Positions 5,838 through 14,566 of a stretch of DNA of 37,588 nucleotides are shown piece after piece. The position numbers and the translations under genes were made by a program. This stretch comes from a virus, in IMG/VR virus record IMGVR_UViG_3300006846_000040, positions 1-37,588 of that record; one strand, written 5' to 3'. The notes beneath the pieces were generated by a model, which ran no database searches, was not told the origin of the DNA, and was given only the letters and a program-made list of their open reading frames with translations. How positions within the stretch are numbered: position 1 is the first letter of the stretch; every line of letters starts with the position of its first letter.

Positions 5838-6349
5838 CACGAAGACCCCGCAATATATGAAAAGAACCCGCGCAGGCGCACGGACCCTCCGGTCGGCATG
5901 TCAGCGGCAGCAACATTGTCCGAACTTTGCGCTGAACCACTCATAACCAATTCGAGCGAGGAACCGCCTGCCGACGATGCCTGCAGAATTATGTCGGTAT
6001 AATTGGCCTTTGTGATCCCGCGCCATTCGGTATTGCCGCCGCGCTGCACTTCGCCGCTTACCCCCGCGATGGCAAACGGCAGGCCGGTTATAAGAAAATT
6101 GCCGGCGGCGGTAGTATGCGTGAAAACGCTCGTAGCGATAACAAATGCGGCGTGAACCCACGGCCCAACCTTGACATAAGTGCCATCCTGGGAATCGTAA
6201 CTTACGGACAAATCTCCCGGCGTTGCGAACGTTATCGCCGGTGTCCACAGCCCCTCAACCTGCAGGGCATCAAACTCAGCATTAAGTCGGGCGCCGATTA
6301 TCTTTTGCTGACGCTGCGGGTCGTTGAGCCAGTCAAATAGACGGGCCAT
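5837..6349 (-). CDS. Short tail-fibre or receptor-binding protein
   Basis: A 170-residue protein. The N-terminus MARLFDWLNDPQRQQKI... is a helical attachment segment. Residues 45-100 show a pattern common in phage fibre tips, with 'DGTYVKVGPWVHAAFVI', an alternating beta stretch and 'GLPFAI'. The rest is beta-rich. ATG 6349 is directly adjacent to or overlaps the upstream fibre stop at 6349. It is likely a trimeric beta-sandwich tip acting with the preceding fibre in host recognition. The exact receptor cannot be read from sequence. Confidence 0.7.
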   Translation of the reverse strand: MARLFDWLNDPQRQQKIIGARLNAEFDALQVEGLWTPAITFATPGDLSVSYDSQDGTYVKVGPWVHAAFVIATSVFTHTTAAGNFLITGLPFAIAGVSGEVQRGGNTEWRGITKANYTDIILQASSAGGSSLELVMSGSAQSSDNVAAADMPTGGSVRLRGFFSYIAGSS

Positions 6350-7467
6350 TAGAGGTCGCCGTAACAGGCAAAATAAATCGCATCAGGGTCGGCGTCAGGG
6401 AACCCACCAGCATCAAATTCAACGCATTTAATGGTGAACGTGCCTGCCGCCTGAGTTCTAACCTTGATGATGAATTCCGTATTAGCGTCACCGTCAATGA
6501 CCGACAGCAATACAACATAATCTGCACTGGAAAAGTCATTGGCGATCGTTACAGTCCAGTCGCCAACGCTGTCCTTCACAACTCCGGTGATGTTGTAGGA
6601 GGCGGCCACCGTCCCATCCGCCGCAAACTTCGCCCACGCCTTAGCGGCACCAGGATGGAAATGCTGCCTCCCCGACGTAACAAGCTTGTCGGTCGCGGTG
6701 CCGGTCTCCTGCTCGGCCTGAGTGGCAATCATCGTCCCGCCTGCGGTGGCACCAACAACCTGACCCGTGGTTGTCAACGCAGTGGTCGTGACGCTGGTAC
6801 GCAGCACCCCCGCTGTAGAAAAGCCAATTTGATCGTCGGCAATGAAGTACATACCGGCATCAGACGCGCCCGCAGTCTGACGGATGGCAGGCGAAGCCGC
6901 CGTCCCATCAGGAATAGTCAGCCTGCCAGCCATCACCGTATTGCCGGTCACGTCGAGCGTCCCAGCTACCAGCGTGTTGCCGCTCGCCGCGGCTACCGTG
7001 AATTTGTTGGTTGCAACCGCGAAGTTGCCGGACACATCGAGCGTGCCGGTCACAGTTGAGTTTCCGGTGATGACAAGGCCGCCAGAGGAAACCGTCAGTG
7101 CGCCGGACAACGTCAACGTAACGCCCGTCCCGCCCGTGATCGCCGTTGCCGTGCTGGTGAGCGTACCGACACCGCCCGCTGTGAGGCCCCACTGATCCGC
7201 CGCCGGGAAATACAGTCCGGTGTTGAGGTCGCTGACATGGGCGTAGGATGCCGACGACACCGAGCCGTCCATGGAGCTCGTGCCAAGCGCAAACGGGATG
7301 CGCGCTGTGGCGGTGGTCTGCCCATCCTTGGTGACACAGGTAGACAGGCCCGTGGCCATGCCGTCCATCTCGGCATCCATGCGCGTATCGGTGACGGGCA
7401 CGACGTTGGTGTGGTCGGTGACCCAATTGTGGACGCGAACGAACGTCCCCGAGCCGTTGTAGGCCAT
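6349..7467 (-). CDS. Tail fibre protein
   Basis: A 372-residue protein. A short N-terminal region (SGTFVRVHNWVTD...MDAEMDG, about 5-36) is typical of podophage fibres that attach to the tail. It is followed by a long Thr/Ser/Gly-rich beta-repeat shaft (about 90-230), then the widely found segment 'QAEQETGTATDKLVTSGRQH' followed by FHPGAAKAW, and a C-terminal beta domain. Family knowledge: this QAEQE...GRQHFHPGAAKAW block occurs in many phage tail fibres. ATG 7467 is preceded by AGGAC at 12 bases. It acts with the short fibre gene that follows. Confidence 0.85.
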   Translation of the reverse strand: MAYNGSGTFVRVHNWVTDHTNVVPVTDTRMDAEMDGMATGLSTCVTKDGQTTATARIPFALGTSSMDGSVSSASYAHVSDLNTGLYFPAADQWGLTAGGVGTLTSTATAITGGTGVTLTLSGALTVSSGGLVITGNSTVTGTLDVSGNFAVATNKFTVAAASGNTLVAGTLDVTGNTVMAGRLTIPDGTAASPAIRQTAGASDAGMYFIADDQIGFSTAGVLRTSVTTTALTTTGQVVGATAGGTMIATQAEQETGTATDKLVTSGRQHFHPGAAKAWAKFAADGTVAASYNITGVVKDSVGDWTVTIANDFSSADYVVLLSVIDGDANTEFIIKVRTQAAGTFTIKCVEFDAGGFPDADPDAIYFACYGDL

Positions 7468-7486
7468 GGCGGTTTAGTCCTATAAT
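7457..7486 (+). promoter_or_regulatory. Candidate sigma-70 promoter for a leaderless + strand gene
   Basis: A perfect TATAAT at 7481-7486 lies 18 bases after TTGTAG (7457-7462), which matches three of six bases of the -35 consensus. Transcription would begin about seven bases downstream, at or next to the ATG at 7493. That gene has no Shine-Dalgarno sequence, so the mRNA may be leaderless. The site lies within the start of the oppositely oriented tail-fibre gene. Confidence 0.5.
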
Positions 7487-7492
7487 GTTGGA

Positions 7493-7654
7493 ATGTGGTG
7501 GTTGCTGCAGGCAACTATTGTAGGCGTTGTTCTTTGTACCAATGCTTATTGGCAGTGGACGCCCAACCCGTACGTTGCACTTGGCTTAGGTCTAGCCTGC
7601 GCGTTCCTGCCCACAGCGATGATGTTCCGCATCCGTCATGGTCGCTGGCCCTGA
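7493..7654 (+). CDS. Small two-helix membrane protein, opposite to the late operon
   Basis: A 53-residue protein starting MWWLLQATIVGVVLC. It has two membrane segments (about 2-17 and 28-45) around an aromatic/Pro loop (YWQWTPNPY) and a basic tail (RIRHGRWP), which predicts a cytoplasmic C-terminus. It is the only convincing + strand gene in the late region. It overlaps the last 19 bases of the ejection-type gene convergently and fills a gap otherwise without late genes. The promoter just upstream would allow expression from a prophage, so superinfection exclusion or host-membrane modification is a fair guess. I recall similar short proteins in phages but cannot name the family. Confidence 0.65.
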   Translation: MWWLLQATIVGVVLCTNAYWQWTPNPYVALGLGLACAFLPTAMMFRIRHGRWP

Positions 7655-9150
7655 TGGCCAGACGTTTCCAGGGCAAGCAACCGAGCAAGCCTCGCGCGCG
7701 GGTCATAGTTGGCGATATTGGCCCGTGTTTGGGAAGCCGCAGAAGGCGCACGCTCAAGGATAGCTTGCACAAGCGCTTCAGCCTTGCGTCTGGCGAGCAC
7801 ATCGCCTGCCTTCTTGATGCCATAACCAAACGGAGCCGCAACTAATCCAGGCAAGCCAAACAACCCGTATGCACCGCCAGTGGTAAGCGCCGCCCCAAGC
7901 CCGCCGCCACCGCCTAAAAGCTTCCCCGTAGCTCGTAGGACGTTAGCCGGTAGCGAACCTTTCACGCCCTCCTCGACCTGAGCAAATTCCGCTTCGTTCA
8001 ACCCCCGCCGCCCCTTTTTGCTCAAGAGTGTTTTGGTTTGCTGTCTCAACGCATTCTGAATGTTGCCGCCGGAATGAGCCGATCCGGCCCCAAGTTCAGC
8101 ATTGTAAATCTTGTCCGCGACTCGCTCTGCGGTCTTGGCTGATGCATAATCCCCACGGGCAGCGGTAATTCTGGCACTTGCCTGTGCCGCATTGCCGGCT
8201 GCAAGGTCAGCCTGTGGGATATTGTCGATATATTTGGTTAGCTTTTCCAGAGCAACGCTAGCCGCGCGCTGCTCCTGCGGATTAGCAAAGTTACCGGCTT
8301 GCTTTTGCAACAGCTCGCGCGTGGTCTGTAAATCTTCATAAGTATGTGCCGCGCCACTTACTGGCACCCTCAGATCGTCAATGAGTGCGTTGGTTTGCGG
8401 TGCCAATCGCACATTAGCCTTAGCACGCCGCAAGTCAGCTTCAATTGAACTGGCTAAGGCGTCAACCGCCGAAGGTTTAAAAACGACCGCCGCCACCTCG
8501 GGCGATTGATAACCAGCCGTCGCACGAGCCTCAATCTGGGCTGGTTTCAGTGCGGCCGAAACCTGCTTAGGTGCCGTTGCAAGGCTGGCGCCAACTCCAC
8601 CGACAACACGGCCAACCGGCCCTAATGAGGGGTTAACCGCTTCCGCAGCCTGTCCGAGGCCCTCTGAGGCAACGCCTGGGACAGCTGCTCGTCCAACCAG
8701 CCGCCCCGCGAGCGCAGGCACTTCACGGGCAACGGTAGCCGCAGCGCGCCCAGGTATTGCGGCAGGCGCAAATTCGGCCGCCGTTTGCGTGTATTTCTCG
8801 CTGCCCACCGGCTCATAGAACTTGCCGGTAACACCCTCAACACCTTGCTTTAGCTTCTCCGATGTCGGCCCTCCCATCCAGGGAACATATTTAAGAACAG
8901 ACGAAACCTTCTCTTGTGGAATATCAAAGCCTGCCAGACCCGCCAACTTGCTGGCCGCTGCTGCATTCATCTCACGAATATCGCCGCTCATGCCACCAGC
9001 ATAGATGCCGGCATTTGCCAACCCAACACCGGCAGCTTTGACGTGGCCGATACGACTGGCCTCTCTTGGCTGCTCAAGTTCGAAGCCGGGCGGCGGCGGT
9101 GGTATTTCGTCAATCAATTCAAATCCGGGCGGTGGGGGCGGTCTTGTCAT
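7636..9150 (-). CDS. Ejection/internal virion-type protein
   Basis: A 504-residue protein. The N-terminus has a tandem motif, PPPPPGFELIDE and PPPPPGFELEQ. Next comes a long Ala/Gly-rich region with helices (about 30-180), a charged coiled-coil-like middle (about 200-360) and a Gly-rich hydrophobic segment (LLGGGGGLGAALTTGGAYGL, near 420-440). Large Ala-rich proteins with membrane-active segments after the nozzle gene are typical podophage ejection proteins that form a channel across the envelope. ATG 9150 overlaps the preceding stop as ATGA. The role is inferred from order and composition. Confidence 0.65.
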   Translation of the reverse strand: MTRPPPPPGFELIDEIPPPPPGFELEQPREASRIGHVKAAGVGLANAGIYAGGMSGDIREMNAAAASKLAGLAGFDIPQEKVSSVLKYVPWMGGPTSEKLKQGVEGVTGKFYEPVGSEKYTQTAAEFAPAAIPGRAAATVAREVPALAGRLVGRAAVPGVASEGLGQAAEAVNPSLGPVGRVVGGVGASLATAPKQVSAALKPAQIEARATAGYQSPEVAAVVFKPSAVDALASSIEADLRRAKANVRLAPQTNALIDDLRVPVSGAAHTYEDLQTTRELLQKQAGNFANPQEQRAASVALEKLTKYIDNIPQADLAAGNAAQASARITAARGDYASAKTAERVADKIYNAELGAGSAHSGGNIQNALRQQTKTLLSKKGRRGLNEAEFAQVEEGVKGSLPANVLRATGKLLGGGGGLGAALTTGGAYGLFGLPGLVAAPFGYGIKKAGDVLARRKAEALVQAILERAPSAASQTRANIANYDPRARLARLLALETSGHQGQRP

Positions 9151-10589
9151 TTGACTGGCACCCAAGCCTTGCCGTCCCACTCAACGACATCGCCGGCTTT
9201 ATTCTTTGCCCGCGCACGGCCCTGAGAAGCGGTACCTTGCGATGCGGGCTGACTAGCAGAAGGCAGCCCCGGCATCCTCTCGCGAACAGCCGCCTCAACA
9301 TCAACGGGGATGCCTTTGGCCATGAGGTCTTCAGCAAGAGCGCGGGCCTGCCGTTTCTGTTCGACAACCTTCGGACCGTCACCGGGCTGCGGAAAGAATG
9401 TTCTATCGTATCTATCCCATTCAAATGGCACGATAGCCGCGCCCGATTCCTTACGAAGCGCACCGGACACCCACATGAACTTTGCCGAATCGTATTGCTG
9501 CCGTTTCTCATTCTGGGCGTATGAACCGTAGCCGCCAGGAACCTTGCTTGCAAGATGACCGCCCAGATTTAACCCCTCTGTCTCAATGTCGGGGGTCAAC
9601 ATTTTACTAGCGCCTGTCATCCTTCCGGTAAAAATAGTGTCCTTGGATTGCGACTCGGTGAGCTTGCCGGTAGCAACATCAGCAGTATTCCCCAGAACAG
9701 TCTTTACAAAGTCATCACGCTGTTTCTTGTTCAGCCCAGGCGGAATCTCAACCGGCCCCTTGGGGCCTTGGACGGTCTGAGGTTGTCCGCCTCCACTGGC
9801 GCCGGGAACCTGCGGCAATGAAAATTGGCGGTCTGGAGCCAGGCGGGGATCATAGAGGGCGCTGACTTCCTCCCCGTTTGGCATGGTCAATTTCACGAGT
9901 TGGGGCTCCTTGGGCTTCATATACTCGGCCCACATCTTGATGCCTTCTTCCTCAAGCTTCGGGTCACCGCTAGTGACAAGTCCCCTGATGACCGCACGTG
10001 CTTGCGGGTCGATGCCGCGCGAGGGCGGCGGCTGCCGATATGATTCCGTGCGAACCGGCGTGGCTCCTGCCGGCGTCATGCCCGGAGCGGCCTGCGGCTG
10101 GCCCGGTTGAGCAAATGGTCTATTCATCTGTGCGGGTGGATAATTTTGCCCCTGCGGGTCAACAAGGTCCTGTTTTATACCCGCGTTGATGTCACCAAAC
10201 GCCGACGCAACCCGTGTATGCGGCGAACCAGGACTAGGAGCTGGTATAGATGGGGGTGCAGGCGGCGGAGCATTCATTTGCACCTGTCCAGGCGCAACAG
10301 CAGCTCGCGGCAAATCGTCTTGTGTGTCGTTTAGGCCGGGAAGGTTTTGCAGGGCGGCGGTGCGCCGCTCTCGAGCAGCGCGTATTTCCTGTTCAGCCTT
10401 GGCCGTCCTGGTATCCTCCATCCCCAACTCAAGGCCAGCGAGCCCGCCTTGTAACGCCCGTGCAAGCCCCTGCCAATGTGACTGTATGGGAGCCGTGCTT
10501 GTCCCTTCTTCAAGCAGCCTTGCAAGATAGAGGTTTTTGGGCCGCACCGTTGAACGAGTGAGATAGTCCGTGATGTCAACGGCCATCAT
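9147..10589 (-). CDS. Ejection/internal virion-type protein with Pro-rich linker
   Basis: A 480-residue protein. It has a helical N-terminus (about 1-80), a disordered Pro/Gln-rich region (about 85-200), a middle with TMPNGEEVSALYDPR, and a C-terminal region carrying 'WVSGALRKESGAAI...FFPQPGD...QKRQAR' (about 375-420). That block recurs in podophage internal proteins. It also ends with a short beta motif (NKAGDVVEWDGKAWVPVK). ATG 10589 overlaps the upstream TGA. It probably works with the 504-residue protein in DNA delivery. Confidence 0.65.
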   Translation of the reverse strand: MMAVDITDYLTRSTVRPKNLYLARLLEEGTSTAPIQSHWQGLARALQGGLAGLELGMEDTRTAKAEQEIRAARERRTAALQNLPGLNDTQDDLPRAAVAPGQVQMNAPPPAPPSIPAPSPGSPHTRVASAFGDINAGIKQDLVDPQGQNYPPAQMNRPFAQPGQPQAAPGMTPAGATPVRTESYRQPPPSRGIDPQARAVIRGLVTSGDPKLEEEGIKMWAEYMKPKEPQLVKLTMPNGEEVSALYDPRLAPDRQFSLPQVPGASGGGQPQTVQGPKGPVEIPPGLNKKQRDDFVKTVLGNTADVATGKLTESQSKDTIFTGRMTGASKMLTPDIETEGLNLGGHLASKVPGGYGSYAQNEKRQQYDSAKFMWVSGALRKESGAAIVPFEWDRYDRTFFPQPGDGPKVVEQKRQARALAEDLMAKGIPVDVEAAVRERMPGLPSASQPASQGTASQGRARAKNKAGDVVEWDGKAWVPVK

Positions 10590-11698
10590 AATGCTCCATA
10601 GTCAACAGCCAGGTATCCACCGCGGACATGCACGGCCTGCGGCCTGACCCTCAATACCTCATCAGCCATGACACCGACCCGCTCACGCGCCTCCCAAATG
10701 TAACGGTACGCGTAGAGCTTGATGCCGTTCATGAGCCGGATGCCCAGGTCGCGGATGTCGCGTTTCAGGCGGCGGTCGGACATAAAGCCCATTGCCGCCG
10801 TTCCAAGGGCGCTCATCGCCGCATTGCCGCCGGGCGATGCGAGATACCTGCCACCGGCACCCAGCGCCGCACCGCCCAGCCCATACATGCCGCCCATGGC
10901 GGCGTTCTGCTGCGCCATTTGCTGCTCGTATTGCTTATTCTGCAGCGCGGCGGTGTTGTAGATGTAGTCGCCGATCGGCGTGTTACCGACCTGCCCGCCC
11001 TGATAACCCTGAACATTCGGCATGTTCGGAATGGCACCAGTTCGCAGCGCGTTGAGCTCCTGAATTGGCTGGTTGCGAGAGGTCAGCAGCTCGGACAATG
11101 CCCGACCACGGTTGGCCTGCGACATCCCAAACAAGCCTTGCTGCTCCTGCAGCCCGCGTTCGGTGACGCCAAGCCGCAGGTCGTTCTCCTGCCGGTTCAG
11201 GTTGTCCATCGCATTACGAAAAGCATCCGTGCCACGCTGAAAGCCTTGGTTGACGAGCCTATTTTCCTCGGCCTCTCGGGACTGCGTGAGCTGCGGGTTA
11301 AGCCGCTGAAACATCGCCTGCTCAACCCGCGCCCGATCGGCAGAGAAGTCGTTTGAGACATCCGGCAGGCCGGACAGGCTGAACGGCTGGCCAAGTGCTC
11401 CCGCCGCATTTGTGTTGGCCTGACCTTGTAGACCGACGCCCTGGTTATAAAGCTGCTGCTGTTCGGGCGAGAGTTGCGTGGTTTGGGTATACTGCGGGAC
11501 TTGATATCTCTCACCGTTCGGCCCGGTGATGGTCTGCATACCGGACTGGTTGAACGTCGTGCTGCCGAGCGGGCCTACCTGATTGGCATTGCCAAGGATA
11601 GAATTGGCAATCGCCGTCGAGATATTGGAGCCGGTCTGTGCTTGTGCAACCTTCGTCGGGTCAGGCGGCGGCGTGGGTGTTGGTTCGTCGTCGTCCAT
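10586..11698 (-). CDS. Virion protein ending in a short S74 intramolecular chaperone domain
   Basis: A 370-residue protein. A Gln/Asn-rich, largely helical body (about 1-270) and a Gly/Ala segment are followed by MSDRRLKRDI near residues 306-315 and 'NGIKLYAYRY...VGVMADEV...GYLAVDYGAL' to the end. This is the Peptidase_S74 (endosialidase chaperone) signature. Ser307 and Lys312 have the five-residue spacing of the known self-cleavage dyad. Family knowledge: the domain helps fibre trimers fold and then cuts itself off. Here it caps a non-fibre, ejection-like body in the nozzle/ejection cluster. Confidence 0.75.
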   Translation of the reverse strand: MDDDEPTPTPPPDPTKVAQAQTGSNISTAIANSILGNANQVGPLGSTTFNQSGMQTITGPNGERYQVPQYTQTTQLSPEQQQLYNQGVGLQGQANTNAAGALGQPFSLSGLPDVSNDFSADRARVEQAMFQRLNPQLTQSREAEENRLVNQGFQRGTDAFRNAMDNLNRQENDLRLGVTERGLQEQQGLFGMSQANRGRALSELLTSRNQPIQELNALRTGAIPNMPNVQGYQGGQVGNTPIGDYIYNTAALQNKQYEQQMAQQNAAMGGMYGLGGAALGAGGRYLASPGGNAAMSALGTAAMGFMSDRRLKRDIRDLGIRLMNGIKLYAYRYIWEARERVGVMADEVLRVRPQAVHVRGGYLAVDYGAL

Positions 11699-12143
11699 TT
11701 TTTCTACCTTTCAGCCACCGACAGTCTTCTTTCAAAAGACCGTACATCATGGCATCTTCAAAACCGTCATAGCCACGCCTACAGACACCCTCGAGCACAA
11801 ATCCCAAGTCCTCAAGCAACTTGCGCGCCTTCCTGTTCTTCTTCCCGGTCCGGGCTGAAACCCGCTTACAACCCAAGTCAATAAACGGATATGCCAATAT
11901 TGCCCGCACCGTCCCCGGCAGAGCCCAGCCAGGGGCGTCAAATGCTGCAGTCAAGCTAACATCGAACCCGCTATATCTATTAAACACCACGCCACCGACC
12001 AGTACGCCGCGCCGGATCACCCCCAGCGCCGTACACGGCCCGAACGACTTGTCCCGCATTTGTGGAATACGGGAGCGGACCAGTTCGGCAACAAGTTCAT
12101 CAGCACCGATCAGGATCGAGCCGACGATGACCGGACTACTCAC
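11661..12143 (-). CDS. GNAT-type N-acetyltransferase
   Basis: A 160-residue protein. It contains a beta-strand core (TALGVIRRGVLVGGVVFNRY), a central region (SLTAAFDAPGWALPGTVRAI) and the C-terminal RKARKLLEDLGFVLEGVCRRGYDGFEDAMMYGL, matching the common phage GNAT pattern in which 'k.n..a..l..lGF..EGv.r.g..g.dd...y.l' closes the acetyl-CoA fold. It starts at GTG 12143, within the previous small gene, and its tail overlaps the next gene by 38 bases. Such enzymes acetylate amino groups on proteins or sugars. The substrate is unknown; a sugar or virion protein is attractive given the glycan genes. Confidence 0.75.
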   Translation of the reverse strand: MSSPVIVGSILIGADELVAELVRSRIPQMRDKSFGPCTALGVIRRGVLVGGVVFNRYSGFDVSLTAAFDAPGWALPGTVRAILAYPFIDLGCKRVSARTGKKNRKARKLLEDLGFVLEGVCRRGYDGFEDAMMYGLLKEDCRWLKGRKNGRRRTNTHAAA

Positions 12144-12309
12144 GTTTCTCTAACGCCTTCACCAGCCGGTCCTTGGCCTTGGCGCGTTCGGGCAACTTCT
12201 TGCCTCGCGTTTCCGCATCCCAATGTGCCACCGCCTCAGCTCCACCTAATGCCCTCATGCCCTCCGGGGTGTGTGCCCACGCTGCCTGCGCCTGTGACTT
12301 GTACGGCAT
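12136..12309 (-). CDS. Small basic protein, MPYKSQAQ type
   Basis: A 57-residue protein starting MPYKSQAQAAWAHTPEGMRA and ending in a Lys/Arg-rich helix (ERAKAKDRLVKALEKRE). The head matches a widespread class of tiny phage proteins that begin 'MPfKSkAQ...' near structural genes. It is joined by TAATG to the nozzle gene and overlaps the acetyltransferase start by eight bases. Function unknown. Confidence 0.65.
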   Translation of the reverse strand: MPYKSQAQAAWAHTPEGMRALGGAEAVAHWDAETRGKKLPERAKAKDRLVKALEKRE

Positions 12310-13862
12310 TACATCCAGTGGCCCCGCTCTATCATCACATCCGAGCCGTTATATGTAAGCGTCTCGCTGGAACTCACTCCGAATGCGATTGAGCCCGCCC
12401 TACCTAGCCCTGCAACAGTCTGCCAACCCAAGCTAGGCACAGTACCGCCGGCCCATTGGAACGAGTTCCATTGCCCAGCATTCCACTGCGTCCCGCCGGG
12501 TGCCGACGTGACGATCACGACAACCGGCGCCGATGAATCATAATCAACCTTGATTGTGACAGGCGGCGTAAATCCAGGCGAAGCCAGAAACAGAGGCCTA
12601 GCCTGAACAAACCGCTTGGTCTGTGGCGAGCCTAACGTTTGGTAGGCGTGCTGCATGGTGGCGGTTATGCGCGCCGTTCCATCCAACGTCCCATTGTCAA
12701 ATTTATAGACCTTGCCGTCGTTGCCACCAAAATAAATGTCGTTGTTTCGGGTCGCCCAACAGCCGGCATTGATGTTGGTGAACTTGCACCAGCTCCCGGT
12801 GTTGATGTTGAGCACCGCTTGGTTCTGCGTCACTCGCTCGGCCACCGGAATGTTGACAATCAACAGGTTGCCCCGCGGATACTCCACCGGTTGCCAACCA
12901 AAGGAAGTGCCGGTGGTAAAGAACTGGCGACGGAAATACCCGGATATCTTGTCGGTAAAGGATGTCCTCCCCGCCGCTCCCTCGCTCATACCAAGGATTG
13001 AGGCCAGAGGCACGAGCCCCTGCATGGTGAGAATGCCCAGATCGGCGCCCGCCTTGATGATGCATCGTCTACCTATGACATCAGGGATCTCGTAGATACC
13101 GACCAGCGCGGAGGTCGTGGAGCTTGTCGGGTCGGTCCCAGCATAGATGACGCACTCACCCTTGCTGCTGACGAACACCGCAAAATCATCGGGGCCTGAC
13201 CCGCCGTCCCGCGTCCAACTCGCCATTGCCAGGAGCTTTCCGCCCTTGCGGAACGGCGGCAGAAACTTGGTCAGCACGCCGGCGATTGCTGCCGTGCCAG
13301 CATACCAGACGTGTAGTTGGTTTTCCTCGATGAACCAGAGCCGGTTCATATGGTTTTTGACGCCGATCAGACTAGTGTTGGTCAGTCCGCTGGCGCTGAT
13401 GCTCGCCGTTCCCCAGCTCGAGCCGTCATAGGTTTGGGGTGCATCTTGCCCATTCACCAAGATCAGAAATGTCCCCGCGGTGTTGACCATCGTGGCGTCT
13501 TGCCAACGCCCGTTAGTCAGAGAGGTTACCTGCGAAGTCCCAGCCCCTGCTGCAGTCACGTCATAGATGATGGTCGGGGTCGCCGCGAACAATTTGCTTG
13601 CGCTGGGTGAACGGTATTCGACAAGCGTCTCAACAAAGTTTCCGCTCAGGCCGGTAGCGTGTTCGGTGTAGCCGCCCCGCATCCGCACCGAATTAGTGTC
13701 GGGAATCCAGTTCTCCAACACGATGGCATCGGTCGGCTCCATCAGCGGCAGCGTATCTCGTGCGTTCCATCCACCAACTGGCGGCGGAAACGTCTCGACG
13801 CGCGCCGTCAGCCTGGCCCCAACCGGCTGTCGCAATCCTGGGGAGCGTAGGGCTTGGCGCAT
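12309..13862 (-). CDS. P22 gp10-like tail nozzle / packaged-DNA stabilisation protein
   Basis: A 517-residue beta-rich protein. The N-terminal 'PPVGGWNARDTLPLMEPTDA' with 'VLENWIPDTNSVRMRGGY' is a conserved feature of podophage stabilisation/nozzle proteins. The remainder has repeated beta-propeller-like strands. In P22, gp10 sits under the gp4 adaptor and closes the tail tube. ATG 13862 gives the ATGA overlap usual here; a TTG at 13886 would add eight residues. The gene directly follows the adaptor, the same order as in podophages. Confidence 0.75.
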   Translation of the reverse strand: MRQALRSPGLRQPVGARLTARVETFPPPVGGWNARDTLPLMEPTDAIVLENWIPDTNSVRMRGGYTEHATGLSGNFVETLVEYRSPSASKLFAATPTIIYDVTAAGAGTSQVTSLTNGRWQDATMVNTAGTFLILVNGQDAPQTYDGSSWGTASISASGLTNTSLIGVKNHMNRLWFIEENQLHVWYAGTAAIAGVLTKFLPPFRKGGKLLAMASWTRDGGSGPDDFAVFVSSKGECVIYAGTDPTSSTTSALVGIYEIPDVIGRRCIIKAGADLGILTMQGLVPLASILGMSEGAAGRTSFTDKISGYFRRQFFTTGTSFGWQPVEYPRGNLLIVNIPVAERVTQNQAVLNINTGSWCKFTNINAGCWATRNNDIYFGGNDGKVYKFDNGTLDGTARITATMQHAYQTLGSPQTKRFVQARPLFLASPGFTPPVTIKVDYDSSAPVVVIVTSAPGGTQWNAGQWNSFQWAGGTVPSLGWQTVAGLGRAGSIAFGVSSSETLTYNGSDVMIERGHWM

Positions 13863-14566
13863 CAGGGCGTTATCGTTCCAGGCCAACTATACCTGTCGCC
13901 ACTGCGCCGTTCGAGTGTCAGAACGCGCAGACCTCGATCGCGTGCGGCAGCCTTCTCGACCTCGCGTTCATACGTTGATAGTTCCTCGGCGTAATCCATG
14001 CCATGAGCCCGGAGCCATCGCCAAGTCAAATGAAGCTCAATCAACTCCTCGGATATGCGGGCCTCATCAGCATCCGTCACCCACTCCGCTTGATCGACGT
14101 TGGAAATTGCATTATTGCACCATACGTTCGTAACATATTCAAAGACAAACGTTTGTCCTGCGGTTGGTTCTGGAGTGATTTCAATGTTACCGCTGCCCGC
14201 CCGCCTCCACCAACCAGCCGTCCCGCCGGAAATGCCGCTATTGATTAATGTCTGCCATTCATTGGATGGAACGGGGCCAACTAATGGAACGCTCTCGGTC
14301 TGATTCCACAACACAACATCAGGAACAAAATGGTCAAAATCTTCAAGGTCATCCAAAGCATCAGATTGCTCAACGGTGGCCGTTGAAACAAATGATCCTT
14401 CAGTGCAAAGCACTGTCCAATCATGCCGCCGTGCCACTTCCTTCCCCGCCCGGTTGGCCAACGCGAGCCATTGCCTAGCGCCCGCATTGGAGCTGCCGAT
14501 GATGGAAACTGGAATAGTGGTGTTGATAGCAGCGGCAACGTTCTGGACGATGCTAAGAAGGGACAT
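13862..14566 (-). CDS. Head-to-tail adaptor, gp4/gp11-like
   Basis: A 234-residue protein starting MSLLSIVQNVAAAINTTIP, with 'QWLALANRAGKEVARRHDWT' (about 32-51), a conserved helix of podophage adaptors that dock on the portal ring. A beta-rich insert follows, then a C-terminal helical part (EELIELHLTWRWLRAHGMDY). Family knowledge: twelve copies form the ring between portal and nozzle. The overlap with the nozzle gene is ATGA, and with the upstream gene 14 bases. Confidence 0.75.
   Translation of the reverse strand: MSLLSIVQNVAAAINTTIPVSIIGSSNAGARQWLALANRAGKEVARRHDWTVLCTEGSFVSTATVEQSDALDDLEDFDHFVPDVVLWNQTESVPLVGPVPSNEWQTLINSGISGGTAGWWRRAGSGNIEITPEPTAGQTFVFEYVTNVWCNNAISNVDQAEWVTDADEARISEELIELHLTWRWLRAHGMDYAEELSTYEREVEKAAARDRGLRVLTLERRSGDRYSWPGTITP

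Noticed and set aside
12309-13886. TTG start at 13886 for the nozzle protein
   Set aside because: ATG 13862 gives the ATGA overlap used throughout this operon and keeps the conserved region; the TTG adds only eight residues inside the adaptor gene.
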